Assembly (NCBI RefSeq): GCF_001577835.2
Contig: NC_029541.1
Location: forward strand, 3,715,141-3,779,140
From: Coturnix japonica
Taxonomy: Eukaryota; Chordata; Aves; Galliformes; Phasianidae
Length of the DNA stretch: 64,000 nucleotides
Direction of reading: 5' to 3'
Shown: piece by piece, positions 1 to 48,026 of the stretch
How the letters are laid out: the number at the start of each line of letters is the position of its first letter
How positions within the stretch are numbered: position 1 is the stretch's first letter
Translations under genes and position numbers: made by a program
Notes under the pieces: generated by a model
Told to the model about the DNA's origin: nothing
Database searches by the model: none
The model's input: only the letters and a program-made list of their open reading frames with translations

Positions 1-645
1 TAAAACCACAGCTGAAACTTTGGAAGCTGGTTAACTGACTGACACAGGTTGATGCTGGTGTGTATGAGGAGCACCCAGAGGTGTTCTTAATGCACAGCTC
101 GGCACTATGACCAAGTTCACACAAGATGTGGTTAACATTGTGCTGTCTGCAGCAGAACGAGCTGAAGCCTGAGATCTGAAATGCATTTAGGAGTTAAAGC
201 TGCACTGATTTCTAGAAGAACTGACCTATAAAAGCTGCTGTTGTGAATTAGGACATCCTTTCAAGTGGAACCTCTGAAGTCCATAAGCTAAATGTAAATA
301 GCTGAAGCTTGCAGGTAGGCAAACACCTCACAGTACTTAGCATTGTGGAAAACACTTCCTAGGAAAGCCTGCATATCAGGTGTCTCTCCCTAAGCCTTTC
401 CTCTGTGATGTACAGACAGTGCAGTGGCCGTTCTGTTCTCAGTAAACACAGTTTCTCCAACCAATGCCAAAGTACTCATGGCAGGGAATGGGGGGGGCAA
501 TGTGATCAAAGCTGCTCTGCTTCCCTGCTGCAATGTCCTGCTATTTTTTTCTCACATAAGAATGTATATTTTGTATAGCATGTGTAATATATGTCTGTCT
601 ATTGTAATATACATTCAATAAAATGCTATATACACTGAGTATCTA
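1..645 (+). other. Probable distal 3' UTR of an upstream + strand gene
   Basis: No coding exon is recognisable. The block is AT-rich and ends in a run typical of a vertebrate mRNA terminus: repeated TGTA/TATAT words, then AATAAA at 617-622, then T/G-containing sequence. In the human order the + strand gene before MAGI3 is LRIG2, so this could be the end of LRIG2, but nothing in the window proves it. Alternatively it is intergenic AT-rich DNA with a chance hexamer. Confidence 0.35.
617..622 (+). terminator. Candidate poly(A) signal AATAAA
   Basis: A canonical hexamer follows TATA-rich sequence and is followed by a T/G-containing stretch around 636-665. If the first 640 bases are a 3' UTR, cleavage would fall near 635-645. 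Only the motif and its surroundings are visible. Confidence 0.4.
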
Positions 646-3600
646 TCGTCGCTCTCATTAGTTTGCACATTAAATAATGCATTCTTATTGAACTAGATTT
701 AATTTTCGTAGGGAAGAAAACAAAATCAACTTCATAAGTCACTTTCAAATGGGATTCTGATCTTCTTGCTGTGAATGTTACCCCAGTCCTTTGCTGTACT
801 GATGGGAAGATCACCTGGCATTAAGCCTGGCTCATGAGTTAAATGGCACACAAGGCAAAATGGTCCAGCCCCTCCTCAGAGAGTTGCCCACCGGCTGCCA
901 TACTTCTACAAGCTGCTGTAAGTACTTCATTCATTCCTTCAAATACCTTCCCCTATTTCTACCACTAATTCTGTGCTGGTTCATGTTCTGACCATCACCT
1001 TGGCAGTTCCTGCCCTCTTTTTGGTATGTTTTACCATTTTATCTTGGCAGCAGCTGCTCAGTGCCTGCCAGCCCTGCTCCCCCAGGCAGAGCAGCATCAC
1101 CTTTGTAGGACCTTCACTGCAGCAACCACAGAGCAGAGTTGGCTGTATGTAAATATGAGATAATACCATGTTCCTTTGCTTTTCCAGCAGGAGTTAAAGG
1201 GCTGCCCTTTCACTGCTTAGAGGCTCTGGGCTTTGCATGCATGCTGACCTGAGTTCCTCACTGCTCAGCTCTTACAGGGCACTGAGCACAGCTGCCTGCC
1301 CACTCAGCAGCTGTGAAGGGGTGCTGATGTTTATGAATTCACATCCCCCACAGATCAGCTCTTTGCACGCTCCTGTTTTCAACCCACTATCATTGCAGGA
1401 GGACCACACTGGTGCTGCGAGGCTGCAGGGAGCAATGGGACCCCGCCTGTCCTGGGATCAACAGGAAAAACCAGCTGTCACCTATCCGGGTGAGTTCAGC
1501 CCTCCCAGGTTCACTGTGCACATCCCAGCCCTGGCGCGGTGTCAGAGAACCAGCAGCTATTGAAGATAAGATCATGAATAGTTAATGCTCTCAGTTACCC
1601 AAGCATATTTAAAAATTAACACTGCAGCCTGGCTGAGATGAGATGGGGAAAAAAAAAAAACAAAACACAACAAAATCTGGGTCATCAAAGAGAGGGGAAA
1701 AACGAAAAACAATCACATCTACCCTTGGGCTTTGCTAATGACTGAGTTTTCATGGAAGGTCCCATCCCTTCCTTGCTCTCCCTCTGCACTTTGCAGTGCA
1801 GCAGCTCCCATCCTGGCCCTGCGGTGCTCCCAGCACAGCTCTGCCTTCCTGCAGTCAGGAGGTCAATGTGGGTGTTAAGGAAAGCTTCTGCACCGGGGGT
1901 AGGCACAGCACAGGGCAGTTCCCTGCTTCCCATCCTGCAGCTGGACCTGCTGTGTTGCATGGAGCAGTGACTGGGTTTGCACTGGCAAACCCAAAGCACG
2001 GCTTATCAATTATCCCTGTTATCCCTGCAGCTGGGAGCAGCTCTGTTCCAGGTTCCTCTCTGCAGGGATATGGAGCGTGATGAAGGACCAGCACTTATGT
2101 CGTTTTCTCCCCACAAGGGGTGATTGATCTGCACTGCCAAGGGTTTGTGCTGATTGATCCATAAGTGTTTATTGGCAGGCCAGGGCTCGTACCCGAGCTC
2201 TGGGTTCTGCCATGTCCCAGCTGGGGTGGAGCAGGGCTGTGTGTATGTGTGGGGGGGGTCAGTTCAGACCCCAGGCTGCCACTTGCAGCTCTCACCTCCA
2301 GCTCATCCCTTGGTGTGGAGGCAGCTCTCCCTTAAATGAGATCCTCTTGAGCATAACTCGTGGTGTAATGCAGGAGAGAACTGCTCCGCTCAGCGCTTTA
2401 GAGGTTCCATTTCACATCACCTTTCATGTCTCATCTGAAAACTTCAATGTGCAATTCATCCCAGCATTCAGAAACACCCCCCCCAACTCCACGCTCAGAT
2501 TTGCTGCTGTTTTGGCCCTGCCCAGCACTGAGTGCCAGCAAGGGCTGCTGTGATTTGTGGGTCGCCGAAGGGGATCTTAGGATGCAGAAATAAATGTGCC
2601 CAGCTCGATTAATGGCCAGGAGCCCGCAGAGCTCTGGCAGCACTCAGGAAGGGCTGGCATTGCAGGATGGATCCCTCGAAGAAATTTTAATTAACTTAAA
2701 ACAAATGCGCAGGAAAGGGCCAGCCATTAACTGCTATTGCTTCCTGAGTCTCATCTCTGCTAATTAAGCAGCGTGTCAGTGCAAACGACCTACAGATAGC
2801 AGAGCACCGAATTTGCATTTAAATTAAAAACCATATTTCTTAAAAAAATATATATACAGGTTTCATTACTGCCCTGGTTGTTTGTCTTTCCTGCATCCCC
2901 ATCCTCACCCCCTTCTCCCCTCATCCCAACCCCATGGCTGGGTGCTGCATAGGGGCACCTGGCTGCCCTCTGCCGTGCTGTGCTGCCCAGCCTGACAGCT
3001 CTGATTTCTTTCTCCTGCTTAGAGAACATGAGGTTTTTGACAGCTGCCTTTGCCGTTATTCTTCCTTTAATGCTGTTGTTGTTTTGCGTTACTGTCAAAT
3101 CACATCTTATTAAAGTTCTTCCCATCCTGTCAGCAGTAGCTGAGGAGCGCGGATGCCTGCGTGCTCTCCCTGCTCCATAGGGGGAAATTGCTTTCCGTTA
3201 TTGATAGAGCAGTGCTGGAGGATGTGACCCAGCCTTGCTGGGGGCTGCAGGCTCTGCCAGACCCCCACAGCTCTGGATCACAAAGCACCAGGCTATGGGA
3301 AGCAGGAGCTGCCAGGACAGGGTATGCAGGGTGAGGGCAGCGTCCCCTGGGTGCCGGTGTCCTGTTTCCAGTGCAGATTCTGATCATCTGTTGGGCTCTG
3401 GTTACTCTCTGCTCTTTGGGAACCATCGCACCTTTGCAAAGCAGCTGACACTTCCCACGGCTTGATAAAAATTCCGTAGCATCACAGCAGCTCCTCGGGC
3501 TTTGTTCAGCTCCTGCCAGCAGAGCACAGGACATGGCATGGCTGGGAGCCCACAGGGCATGGCTGGGAGCCCGCAGCGCTGGGGGCACCTACTTGGTTTT

Positions 3601-6600
3601 GTGGCACAGGAGTGTGGGCATTTCCATTGGGCTCATTCTGTGGCTGCCCGATAGAGCTGGATTGCAGGGTCTGGGTCTGTGCCAGCCCTGGGTGCTGCAG
3701 GAGTCTCTCCTCTCGCTGTTTGCATCCCAGATCAGAGGGGACCATGTGCTGGTGGCACAGTGTGGTGATGGATGGGGATGGGATCTGCACACTCAGCAGC
3801 AGCCCAGCAAAGCGAGTTGGTTGGAAGTCACTGCAGCAAGCACAGTGTTTTTGCTGATAAATCTTGTTTGTAAATCAGCTGCATGCCGGACTGGTAAATA
3901 ATGCATCTCATAGATGAAAACACTGTTCAAATGAGGACTGGAAGAAGCAGCCCGTGCTGCAGGCACAGCCGGTCCTGTGCAGCAGGGAGGGCAGGCGCAG
4001 CGGTACCTGGGAGCAGATTGCCTTCTGCATTGCTTTCCTAATTGCCTTCTTAAGCTTTTGATTCCCACAGCGTGTTCCATGAGCTTCTCCCCAGAGCATA
4101 AATCAGGGAGAGGCTTTGGTGGGAACATGAAGGTATGAACTCAGAGCAGCAGGGGAAGCTGGAGGCTGCTCAGTCTGGGAGCCAGCTCAGCCCCTTCCCA
4201 GCAGCACACAGCCACATTGGAGCCCTTGCACAAAGCATGTGTGCAGAAGGGGCTGCTCATGGCATGGCACAGCCCTGTCCTGCTTGGGAATGGGGCCCTT
4301 TGCTGGCAGCAGCTGGGCAGCCCTGGTGGGTGCTGTGCTTTGGGGAGCTTCATCATCACTAGGAGCCTGGCAATGCAGGTTCTGTCCCTTCTGTGCAGGC
4401 TGGGGGAGGAGTTTGTCAATGATTTATTTTGCGCTGTTATTGGAAGTGATTGCTGGTCAGCAAAGAGCCGCAAGGCAGAATGGAGCAGCCTGCAGATGGC
4501 TGGGAGAAAATGGGTTCGATTCCTTGAATGCTGTTAAATGGGTGGGGATATTTAAGGGCTAATTACAAATCTGGATGGTTTCCAGGAGCAAACAGCATGG
4601 GACAGTCAGACTCATGAGCTGCTGCTACAAACCATGCTGGGCTCCGAGTACATCTTGATGCCAGGCAGGCAATGCCCTGCTCACATTCCCCCACCTGCAT
4701 CTGGGTCCTCCAGTTCAGCCTCCACATCCACGAGCTTCCAGCTGGGAAGGAGAGATGTGGTGTCCATACTGATACTTGCTTTTGTTCTTGACTGCAGGGT
4801 GCTGGGACAGCAGCACCAGCATCACAGCACTGCAGGGTGGGCTGAGCTCCCTGCAGGGCTGCACTCCCTGAGCTGCTGTTGGGTGTTTTCCTTCCAGATG
4901 CTTTGCAGAGCAGTGCCATGATGGGAAGGGGCAGCCTGCAGCCCGGCCACATCTACCTGAGGGCCCTCCCTGCTTTGGTTCAAGCTCCAAAACTGATATT
5001 CCACAAAGGTAATTTTCTGCTTCTCCAGCTCAATTCTATTCATCTTTCAGAGGGTAATTAGCATCACTTCAGCGTTCTTTTATGCCCAACTAATTGCACC
5101 TTGCTTCAGGAGTGAAAGTTAATGCCTCTCCATTTCAGTTAGTGCAGCAATATCTGATTAGGGGTGAGGCCAGGCAGAGAAGTGAACCAGGAGCAGCGCT
5201 GTCTGCCTGCTGGTCTGAGGCATCCTGCCTGCATGGGGGGAGAGATTTCCCATCTCAGATCTAAGATGCTCCTTATCAGCGATGCCCCAAGCAAAGCAGG
5301 CAACGCAGAGCATTCAGTGCTCCATACACTGCCACAGGAGAAGGGAAGGGCTGAACATCACTGAGCACCATGGAACCCCGCCATGCCCAGCAGCCACTGC
5401 CTGGCACTTGGGGCTGCTGTATGGGTGGCAGCAGCTCTGGTAGCACCAAGGACTGCAAAGTAAATACTTGGTCCGTAAATCTTGTCTGCTTTAAAGTAGG
5501 TTATATTTTCAAAGCGCTTCGGTTCTCAGGAGTTTCATATTGTGATGTCAGTTTTAAGACAAGTAATTGGATGCGGAGATGGTTGTTAGTGGAACCTGAG
5601 ATTAAAGGCAGGATTTGCAGAGCTGTGCTGCGGGCTGACAGCACTTTGTTCCCTGCAGATGCAGCTCTGGGGCATTCACAGCCAGCACTGCTGTGCAGAG
5701 CTGCCCCACTGCTGCTGTGCAGTGCTGTGTGCAGCCAAAGCAGAGGGCATCATTGCAGCAGAAAAGCAATTGAAACTCCCTGGCACCCCAGGCCCCACTT
5801 TGTGACCACACAGAGCCTGAAACCCTGCAGCCTTCTAAAGCCCTTTGCAGGGTTTACTGGCAAAGAGCAGCATTTTGGATGGGAGTTTGATGTCTGCAGC
5901 CCGACCTTGCTGTGACGGCAGCAGGTGAGCAGGCAGCTTTGCCTGGTGGAAACTGAGAGTTTATTGGCGTAGCTGTATTCATTTGCTCATGACCTGGAGA
6001 ATTAGTGAGGATCTGCTATCCTGTGGTGCACTGATGGCTCCTGCCAGCCATGGGCTCCCAGGGGAAGGAGTGGTATTTACCAACCTTTGCTTGGCACATT
6101 TTATGTAACAGCACATTCCTCCAAACGTCCTCGCCGTGACCGCCTGCTCCTCTCTTCTGTTCATCCCACAGTGTTTTACTTTCTACATTTCAAGGACCCG
6201 AGGAAGCAAAACGAGGCACTGAAGCCTCGTTCTTCCCGTGAAATAATTCACGAATGGAAGAGATGGTAGAGAAACTGCTGGCACAGAGCAGCCCCTGCCT
6301 CTGTCTGCAGGCTCCTGTGAGCTGAGGGGGAGCTGCAAACGAGCACGAGGCAGTTTTATGCCTCTATTTGCCACTAGTGTTACTATGATCCATGAGCTGC
6401 GCCAGACGGATCTTTCCAAAGCTGCAATAATAAATCATAAATATTGATGGTGCTTAATCACGAGGCAGCAGCAGCACAGAAGCACCCGACCCACTTACAG
6501 CACCCGGGGTGTCAGCTCTCATGGGCTGCAGGGGCTCAGCCATCAGCACCCACCCCTGTGCTCCCCACTTTGGTGGGGCCAGGTGGAGCAGCAGCCACAC

Positions 6601-6744
6601 AGAGCTGACAAGTCTGAAATGGGAATGGAGTGGCAGTGATCTGACAGTGAGGAGGATGCTTTGACTGAGAGCTGTTTCCTACTGGAGTAGGAAAATGTTT
6701 CCTACCCACGGTGTGCTGGGAATGGGGCTGCCCAGCCAGAAATT
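646..6744. other. Intergenic DNA, no supported gene
   Basis: All reading frames here are short, lack exon-like splice flanks and resemble no protein I know. Composition is mixed, with G/C-rich CTG and CAGC words and some AT-rich islands (about 2670-2790 and 5000-5160) that could be conserved non-coding DNA, which cannot be judged without alignment. A two-unit direct repeat lies at 3535-3576. No RNA gene was seen. Confidence 0.6.
3535..3576. repeat. Two-copy 21-bp tandem repeat
   Basis: Two adjacent 21-bp units built on ggcatggctgggagccc differ at one base (CACAG versus CGCAG). This is a short minisatellite-like duplication with no evident function. Confidence 0.7.
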
Positions 6745-7065
6745 GAGCTGAGGAGCAGGAATGTGAATGCCTGTTGACTTGAGGAAATGGCTTGAAGTTG
6801 AGGAAGGGAAGATTGAGGTTGGATGTCAGGGGGAAGTTCTTTACTCTGAGAGTGGTGAGGTGCTGGAACAGCTGCCCAGAGAGGCTGTGGATGCCCCGTC
6901 CATCCCTGGAGGTGTTCAAGGCCAGGTTGGATGGGACCCTGGGCAGCCTGGGCTGGTATTCAATGTGGAGGTTGGTGGCCCTGCGAGTGGCAGAGGGGCT
7001 GGAGCTTCATTATCCTTGAGGATCCAACCCAAGCCATTCTGTGACACTGTGATTCAGTCAGAGAT
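6745..7065 (+). mobile_element. CR1 LINE, truncated 3' part
   Basis: This carries the characteristic CR1 3' region on the + strand: an AGGAAATGGC-like start near 6781, GGTTGGATGTCAGG near 6820, a GTGGTGAGGTGCTGGAACAG block near 6855, CCATCCCTGGAGGTGTTCAAG near 6901, and a tail near 7040-7065 with the CCATTCTGTGAC / GTGATTC pattern. CR1 is the dominant LINE of birds, and copies are normally 5'-truncated as here. Internal divergence indicates an old insertion. It carries no intact ORF. Confidence 0.85.
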
Positions 7066-8011
7066 GGAAGCAAACTGAGCCATTTGTTATGAACTGAAGA
7101 AGGTCAGAGCCCTTTCTGTGCTTCTGGAAGGGAAGCAGAGCTTTGGCAGAAGGTTGGGAGCCGATGCTGCGGTGCCGTCACGGCTCATTGCAGAGCTCTG
7201 CTCACAGCCACCGCTCCTCGTGTTTGCTACCACATACCACCTACAGCTCCCTACAAAGCCGTGCATGTTAGTTAACCTCATTAAATCCCAAAGGATTAGT
7301 CAGCTGTTCCTCAGCCACGGAATTGTTAGGAAACATCTAAAGCTCAAAGTTATGTGGCTTGGAAAGTGATTTTCTAATGCGCAGACTTCAAAGGGGTTTT
7401 GAAATCCTGCAGTGTAAGGAGACAGAGCAACCTTAATCCACCAGAGTGCTGCTTAATGGCCTGCTTAATTTCTGTCCTGATCGGCCTCTGATCAGTGCTG
7501 AGCATCAGCTCTGTGCCCTGCAAAGCCACAGAGCTGCTGTTGTGTCCCATTAGTTCCCAAGGAGCCCTTTGCTGTTCCAGTGATGGCAAAGCCTGGGAGC
7601 ACCTTAATCCACAACCAAACTGCCTGCCCTGCAGTGTGACCGGAGGGCCCTGGGGAGCACAGCACAGCACTGCTATACCCAGCTGTGCTGCTGCGATGGC
7701 AGCGGTTTGTTCTGTGACAGACAAGCAGGATGCAGCACAGCTCCATATACCTGCAGAGCTACCAGGGCCCAGTGCTGGAAGGCAGTGATGTGCAGGAGTG
7801 GGCATCCACTCCCAGCAACCTGGATTTCCTTATGCATTCTGCAGGGAGGTTTGCAGCTCCCTGTGAGCTGCTGCCCCAGCTGCTCCAATTGGGGTGAAGA
7901 CAGTGACTGGTGGGAGCTGGGGATTACGTGTGTCAGGGGCTGGGATGGGTTTTGGGGCCATGTCAGCTCTCCCAAATCCCTGTGAGCGGGGGCTGTAAAA
8001 CTCGCTTCAGC
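7066..8011. other. Intergenic DNA containing one copy of a diverged repeated block
   Basis: No gene is supported. Apart from the block at 7275-7480, entered separately, I see only mixed-composition DNA. From about 7993 the sequence begins to resemble, in inverted orientation, the DNA just before the MAGI3 promoter. Confidence 0.5.
7275..7480 (+). repeat. Diverged repeated non-coding block, copy A
   Basis: This aligns by eye in the same orientation with 15003-15225 inside MAGI3 intron 1. Shared anchors in order are CTCATTAAATCC, AGGATTA, a (T)(T)AGGAAA-CTAA core, GTGATTT/ATGATTT, TAATGC, AAATCC, GTAAG.G, TTAATCC and TTAATGGC.TG.TT. Similarity spans about 200 bases with small gaps, which is too long and too ordered to be chance. 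It is either an ancient interspersed repeat or a duplicated conserved regulatory element. Confidence 0.6.
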
Positions 8012-8514
8012 TCTTTCCGATCCCATTAGAGATGTAAAACCACCGACAGAGCTGAACTGCTTACAGCTGCTCACCCAGCTCCTGGCAGAGCACTGACACC
8101 AGGGGAAGGTTCAGGCAGGGGGATTTAGTGAGTGCTGCTCAGAGATGTGCAGGAATGGAGGGCAAGGGCAGAACTGGTGATGCCAAGAGCTTGTGGAGTT
8201 CAGTTTGTTTTAGGTAAGGCGATATGTATGAGTGTGGAATCAAAGCCCTCCCTGTATGTAAGTGGGTGCACCAGCTGGATTCCCAATGGCTGAACTGCCT
8301 GGTCTATATGGTCCCAGCTCATCAGTGTGACAAAGTGGGGACACCACTCAGCTCTGGCTATCAGCTGTGACATGTGCTGGTCCCAGGCTGTGCTGTGGCT
8401 GCACCCACAGTGCCCACCTGGTCCCACAGCCCTCATTTCCCCCCATCACCTCAGCACATCCACAGGCTTATCCCTCCCCGATGGTTCCGCACAGCGCTAA
8501 GCTCAAGATCCAGA
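8012..8514 (+). repeat. Left arm of a long inverted repeat
   Basis: This is the reverse complement of 9110-9614. By eye I count about a dozen substitutions and one 3-bp gap over ~503 bases, roughly 97% identity. Similarity fades outward to about 7993 (tgtaaaactcg is matched) and stops abruptly inward at 8514. The arm carries no recognisable transposon terminal motif or target-site duplication. A 78-codon open frame on the - strand is shared with the other arm, but its few differences are all amino-acid changing, so coding is unlikely. Confidence 0.9.
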
Positions 8515-9109
8515 CTTAAACGCTCCATTACTACTTTTAGGCTCTAAATCCAACACGTCGACTTCAAACCCACGCTCAGCTGTGATTCTGTGTGACTGCA
8601 CGACTCCCTCGGTTCACTTTCTGGGTCTTTATCTCCTCTTTGCATTCATAGGCAGCAGCGGCGCTTGATCGCATCGCAGACGTTCAGTGCGCGTCCCAGA
8701 GCGAGCAGCAGGGGGGGATTTGCATCGGCCGCCTCCTGATTCACACTGACAAGTCCTCTTAGTTCATCTTTTTAGCTCCTCTATACACAAAGCTCCAGCA
8801 GCAACCAGCTGCACTTACGGCACATGCAGAGCGATCCCCATGGTTGCCTTCTTTATTTCAGAGTGGCTGAACGGTGCTTGGGGGCACGTTGCTGTTGTAA
8901 TTACTGCTGGGGGCTGCAGCCTTATGTCCAGCAGTGCTGTGTTTGCAGCTGGGAAATGGAGGCACGGATGCAGTTGTTGGTGCTGTGGTGATGCTCCAGC
9001 TGCAGGTGAGGGGTGCATGCAGGGCTCAGCCAGGCACAGCTCTGCATTCAGACCCGGCTTTGCACTGACGTGGTTCTGCTGCTGTTTGAGCTCTGCCAGC
9101 CCTGTCTGA
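8515..9109. other. Spacer between the inverted-repeat arms
   Basis: This is about 595 bases of unique-looking DNA. No gene, promoter or mobile element is recognised in it. If both arms were transcribed, it would form the loop of a ~500-bp RNA stem. Confidence 0.6.
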
Positions 9110-9614
9110 TCTGGGTCTTGAGCTTAGCGCTGTGCGGAACCATCGGGGAGGGATAAGCCTGTGGATGTGCTGAGGTGATGGGGGGAAATGAGGGCTGTGG
9201 GACCAGGTGGGCACTGTGGGTGCAGCCACAGCACAGCTTGGGACCAGCACATGTCACAGCTGATAGCCAGAGCTGAGTGGTGTCCCCCCTTTGTCACACT
9301 GATGAGCTGGGACCATATAGACCAGGCAGTTCAGCCATTGGGAATCCAGCTGATGCACCCACTTACATCCAGGGAGGGCTTTGATTCCACACTCATACAT
9401 ATCGCCTTACCTGAAACAAACTGAACTCCACAAGCTCTTGGCATCACCAGTTCTGCCCTTACCCTCCATTTCTGCCCATCTCTGAGCAGCACTCACTAAA
9501 TCCCCCTGCCTGAACCTTCCCCTGGTGTCAGTGCTGTGCCAGGAGCCGGGTGAGCAGCTGTAAGCAGCAGTTCAGCGGTGTCGGTGGTTTTACATCTCTA
9601 ATGGGATCGGAAAG
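9110..9614 (-). repeat. Right arm of a long inverted repeat
   Basis: The mirror copy of 8012-8514. Its outer end lies 195 bases before the MAGI3 start codon, so it abuts or overlaps the CpG-island promoter. Weaker similarity continues to about 9633. Near-identity implies either a recent inverted duplication or homogenisation by gene conversion. An assembly artefact cannot be excluded from the sequence alone. Confidence 0.9.
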
Positions 9615-9705
9615 AACCGAACCGAGTTTTACAACCCATCCCAGTCCCGGTTCGACCCGGTACCGATTCCCGCGCGCTCCCACCCCGCGGCGCGCGCGCG
9701 CGCCG

Positions 9706-9713
9706 TGACGTCA
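9706..9713. promoter_or_regulatory. MAGI3: Full palindromic CRE (TGACGTCA)
   Basis: A perfect CREB/ATF consensus about 95 bases upstream of the MAGI3 start codon, sandwiched between an alternating CG tract and a GC box. Such sites act in CpG-island promoters. Binding here is inferred, not shown. Confidence 0.55.
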
Positions 9714-9808
9714 CAAGCCCCGCCCCTTGGCTTTGTGGGCGTGGCGCGGCAGTCGGGCGGCAGCGGCCGGTGCGGGAGGCGGCGCGGGGTTGAGCCCCAT
9801 GGTGCGGT

Positions 9809-46002
<36,194 letters not shown>

Positions 46003-47815
46003 CCAATGGCTTTGTATTGGAGAACGAATGAACCAAGTTTCTAATAACCATCATTCGAAAGCTTTGTTTCTTTTCACAAAGTTGGCCTATTTTTCCAAGG
46101 CTGTTCAGAGGGTGGGAAGGGTTTGGTTGGTTCTGAAGTTCTCCAAGCTGCATGAAGGACTTTTTGGATTGCTGACATGAACTGCTCCCCTCGTCCCTTT
46201 GAAGGCGGTGTTGTGCTGCTCTCAACCTTGCACTGCTGCAGCTTCCTCAGCTCCTATTGTGAGTTTCTGAACAAAAATTATTTAATGCCTATAATGCCAA
46301 TGTGATCATGACTCACTTCTTGTTCTTGTGCCAAGTTATCTACTGTATCCAGTCAGTCTGATTCTTCAGTGTATTCCAGTCACGGAAAAGTCCAGGTTTT
46401 GTTGGAAATGGGTGTTTTCTGCAGAGCATGTTGCATGTTTACATAAGGAAATGCTCATCTTCCTCCTGCTTCAGTGAGGAGATGGGTTCAGTCGGTCCGA
46501 ACGATTCCAGGGCAGCAAATTGAGCCACTGATGCTGTTCCAATGGAGCTTTTTGGTAAATTTTTTTTATACCTAATATAAAATCATGTAGATAAAAAAAT
46601 TATATTTGACATAATGGATGTTTTGTAATTTTGCTTTTTATCAACACGACAGAATTGCTTTTCTTCTCTCCATTCGTGAGGATGCTCACAGTAACTGCTG
46701 GCAAACACCTGTCCAGAAAGCGCTGGTTCCTGTTGAATAGCACCGTTCCTTTGGGTCTGTTGTCCTCCTTGGACCGTGAATTTGTTTTCAGCCTCGTTCT
46801 GCTGCTGCGTTACTGACAAGTCCCACCTTTCATTATTTATTGCTGCTTCATAATTGGATTTGCTCTCCCTCTGTAGAGCTAAGAATCCTTAGGACAGAAC
46901 CAACCACCGCATCGACTTCTTAAATGAAATTCCTGCCTGTGCATATGAGAAACCCCCTGTATTTTATTTTAAATCTAAGGGTGCTGCACATGAGGATATA
47001 TGGGGTACAGGAGTCCTGATTTCTGTTCTTTGGGCTTTTGAAGTCCTGTTGGGGAATATTACAAGCAGAACCCACTGACTCCTCAGACCTACAGCTGTAA
47101 GTCAGCAGAATGCATAAACCTGCGTGCAGGTCTTTAATTAGTGCAGAAGGTGGTAAAAGCTCATCAGCCCAGCGTGCAGAAGGTCAAGCATTTCTTACCT
47201 TAAAATGCAAACAAGTGACTTGCTGTTTGAAATCAAGGCTCTTCTTTTGGCTTTGTAATGAAATGGGCTTTAAAGCAGATCTGAACTTTGCTCTGCTGCC
47301 TCTCGTTGGGCGACCCTTCGATTTGCTGTGCAGCATAACGTTACCAAATGCTCCCCATCACGGAGTATGACTGTGAAAATACTTAATACTTTGCAGTTAG
47401 CCTATGTAGATATTACCTACGAACTCTTACCAAGAGAATCTGGTTCGTCTTGAGTTGTATGGACTTGCCCTAAGCACCGAGTGCAGTCCCAAATCCAGAA
47501 GTGTAGTACAGAGATGAATTAACACTGCTGACATTAATTCCATCCCCGTATCTTTTCTATCTATCAATGTGACCTGATTTAGTGTCTGACCTGTGTGTGA
47601 TTTCTCCTCCCATAGAACTTGTATCCCTGCTTACTGTATCAGATGACTTAGCAGCGTGGCCTTGGGATGCTAAGCAATGTATGGATGTACTGGGTGTAAA
47701 TGTTTATATATTGTACAGCACCTTTATACATACTTCTGAGGTTCTGACTAGAGAGAGACCTGTAAATCGCTCATTATTTTTTATATAGATATTAAAAAGA
47801 AACTCTAGTTCATGG
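46003..47815 (+). other. MAGI3: MAGI3 3' UTR
   Basis: About 1.8 kb of non-coding, increasingly AT-rich DNA from the stop codon to the ATTAAA signal at 47791. The last 200 bases (TGTAAATG, TTTATATATTGTAC words) look like a conserved mRNA end. No coding or mobile element is seen. Confidence 0.7.
47791..47796 (+). terminator. MAGI3: MAGI3 poly(A) signal (ATTAAA)
   Basis: This is the common variant hexamer, followed 15-35 bases on by T/G-rich CATGGCCTGCTGGTTCTG. No AATAAA closer to the stop is convincing. Cleavage is expected near 47810-47820. Confidence 0.6.
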
Positions 47816-47910
47816 CCTGCTGGTTCTGCACTGTATGAGATCGATTCCTTGTTGATGTCCAGCACTTTAATACTTCACACACAAAATACCCTTCTGGAAA
47901 ACAAATGCAG

Positions 47911-47916
47911 TTTATT
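47911..47916 (-). terminator. PHTF1: PHTF1 distal poly(A) signal
   Basis: AATAAA on the - strand (TTTATT on +), followed in transcript direction by a GT-rich element (TTTTGTGTGTG) about 30 bases later, the classic arrangement. Cleavage would be near 47890, about 75 bases from the MAGI3 end. Confidence 0.6.
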
Positions 47917-48026
47917 AGTGCAAGTTTCCTTGGCTTCCTGCTCAGATAACAAATGTTCAACAAAGGTGATAAAGTCGTGGAGTCGCATAGAAACAGCTGC
48001 TGCTGAAGGAATACTTGAACTGCAGG

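Noticed and set aside
4440-4530. tRNA-like B box (GGGTTCGATTCC) near 4511
   Set aside because: No matching A box, acceptor stem or anticodon arm can be drawn around it.
8200-9424. A 78-codon frame present in both inverted-repeat arms
   Set aside because: The shared frame follows from the DNA duplication. All four differences between copies change the amino acid, and no known protein resembles it.
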